DNA of 32,184 nt, taken from assembly GCA_003220055.1 (NCBI GenBank), contig QHRF01000096.1, forward strand, positions 1 to 32,184, written 5' to 3'. This DNA is from Verrucomicrobiota bacterium. Lineage in GTDB: Bacteria; Verrucomicrobiota; Verrucomicrobiia; Chthoniobacterales; UBA10450. A program made the position numbers and the translations under genes. A model generated the notes under the pieces. It saw only the letters and a program-made list of their open reading frames with translations, was not told where the DNA came from and made no database searches. This document shows, in pieces, positions 32,118 to 32,184 of this stretch; positions within the stretch are counted from its first letter, which is position 1, and each line of letters begins with the position of its first letter.

Positions 32118-32184
32118 TTACACCGCGCGTTGACCGAGCCATTGCACCGCCAGCCGTGTAACCTGCCGCGCGTTTTTGAGCTTC
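32118..32184 (-). CDS. C-terminal end of an unidentified protein (partial)
   Basis: On the minus strand a frame open from the window edge reads KLKNARQVTRLAVQWLGQ followed by RAV and a TAA at 32118-32120. Its amphipathic, Arg-rich helix is plausible as a real protein end, but 21 residues are too few to identify. It may be non-coding. Confidence 0.3.
   Translation of the reverse strand, partial: KLKNARQVTRLAVQWLGQRAV

Overview
This looks like a chromosomal window of a high-GC, Gram-negative soil-type bacterium, most plausibly a verrucomicrobial lineage (Chthoniobacterales/Spartobacteria-like). This placement is an inference. It rests on several secreted beta-barrel-type proteins, frequent non-ATG starts, a degenerate receiver-PATAN protein, and many period-7 and nested palindromic intergenic repeats. 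No marker gene here fixes the phylum. No rRNA, tRNA, CRISPR array, insertion sequence or prophage gene was seen.

Layout. 1-8.7 kb is core metabolism and housekeeping: the start of an alpha-glucan phosphorylase, a rhomboid protease, a DsbA-fold protein, infC with an apparent non-AUG start, a secreted TPR protein, a YmdB-type phosphoesterase, a cell-wall amidase, aroB, a DUF4870-type membrane protein and holA. 8.7-16.9 kb carries a secreted gluzincin-type peptidase, uvrB with a long insertion, a coupled tandem pair of TolB-N/TPR membrane proteins, and a site-2 (M50) protease. 16.9-22.6 kb is a run of minus-strand genes: nnr, a second amidase, an unknown exported protein, and a tight ACT / membrane-TPR / receiver-PATAN cluster. 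22.6-25.6 kb has lysS and two related secreted low-complexity proteins. 25.7-32.1 kb is a minus-strand metal-homeostasis cluster: outer-membrane protein, small His/Cys secreted protein, porin-like protein, znuA, znuB, DmeF-type efflux, ZIP permease. No ATPase gene is present in it.

The most unusual signal is repeat DNA. At least six intergenic loci (1358, 4567, 8692, 16681, 22564, 30979) carry palindromic or mirrored-heptad elements. A comparable two-hairpin palindrome lies in frame inside uvrB (10644-10705), within a roughly 70-codon insertion, and is bracketed by a 9-bp direct repeat spaced exactly 41 codons apart. Another repeat at 4567 appears to supply the N-terminus and part of the signal peptide of an exported amidase. 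Palindromic elements therefore seem to enter coding sequence in this genome, a situation comparable to the Rickettsia palindromic elements.
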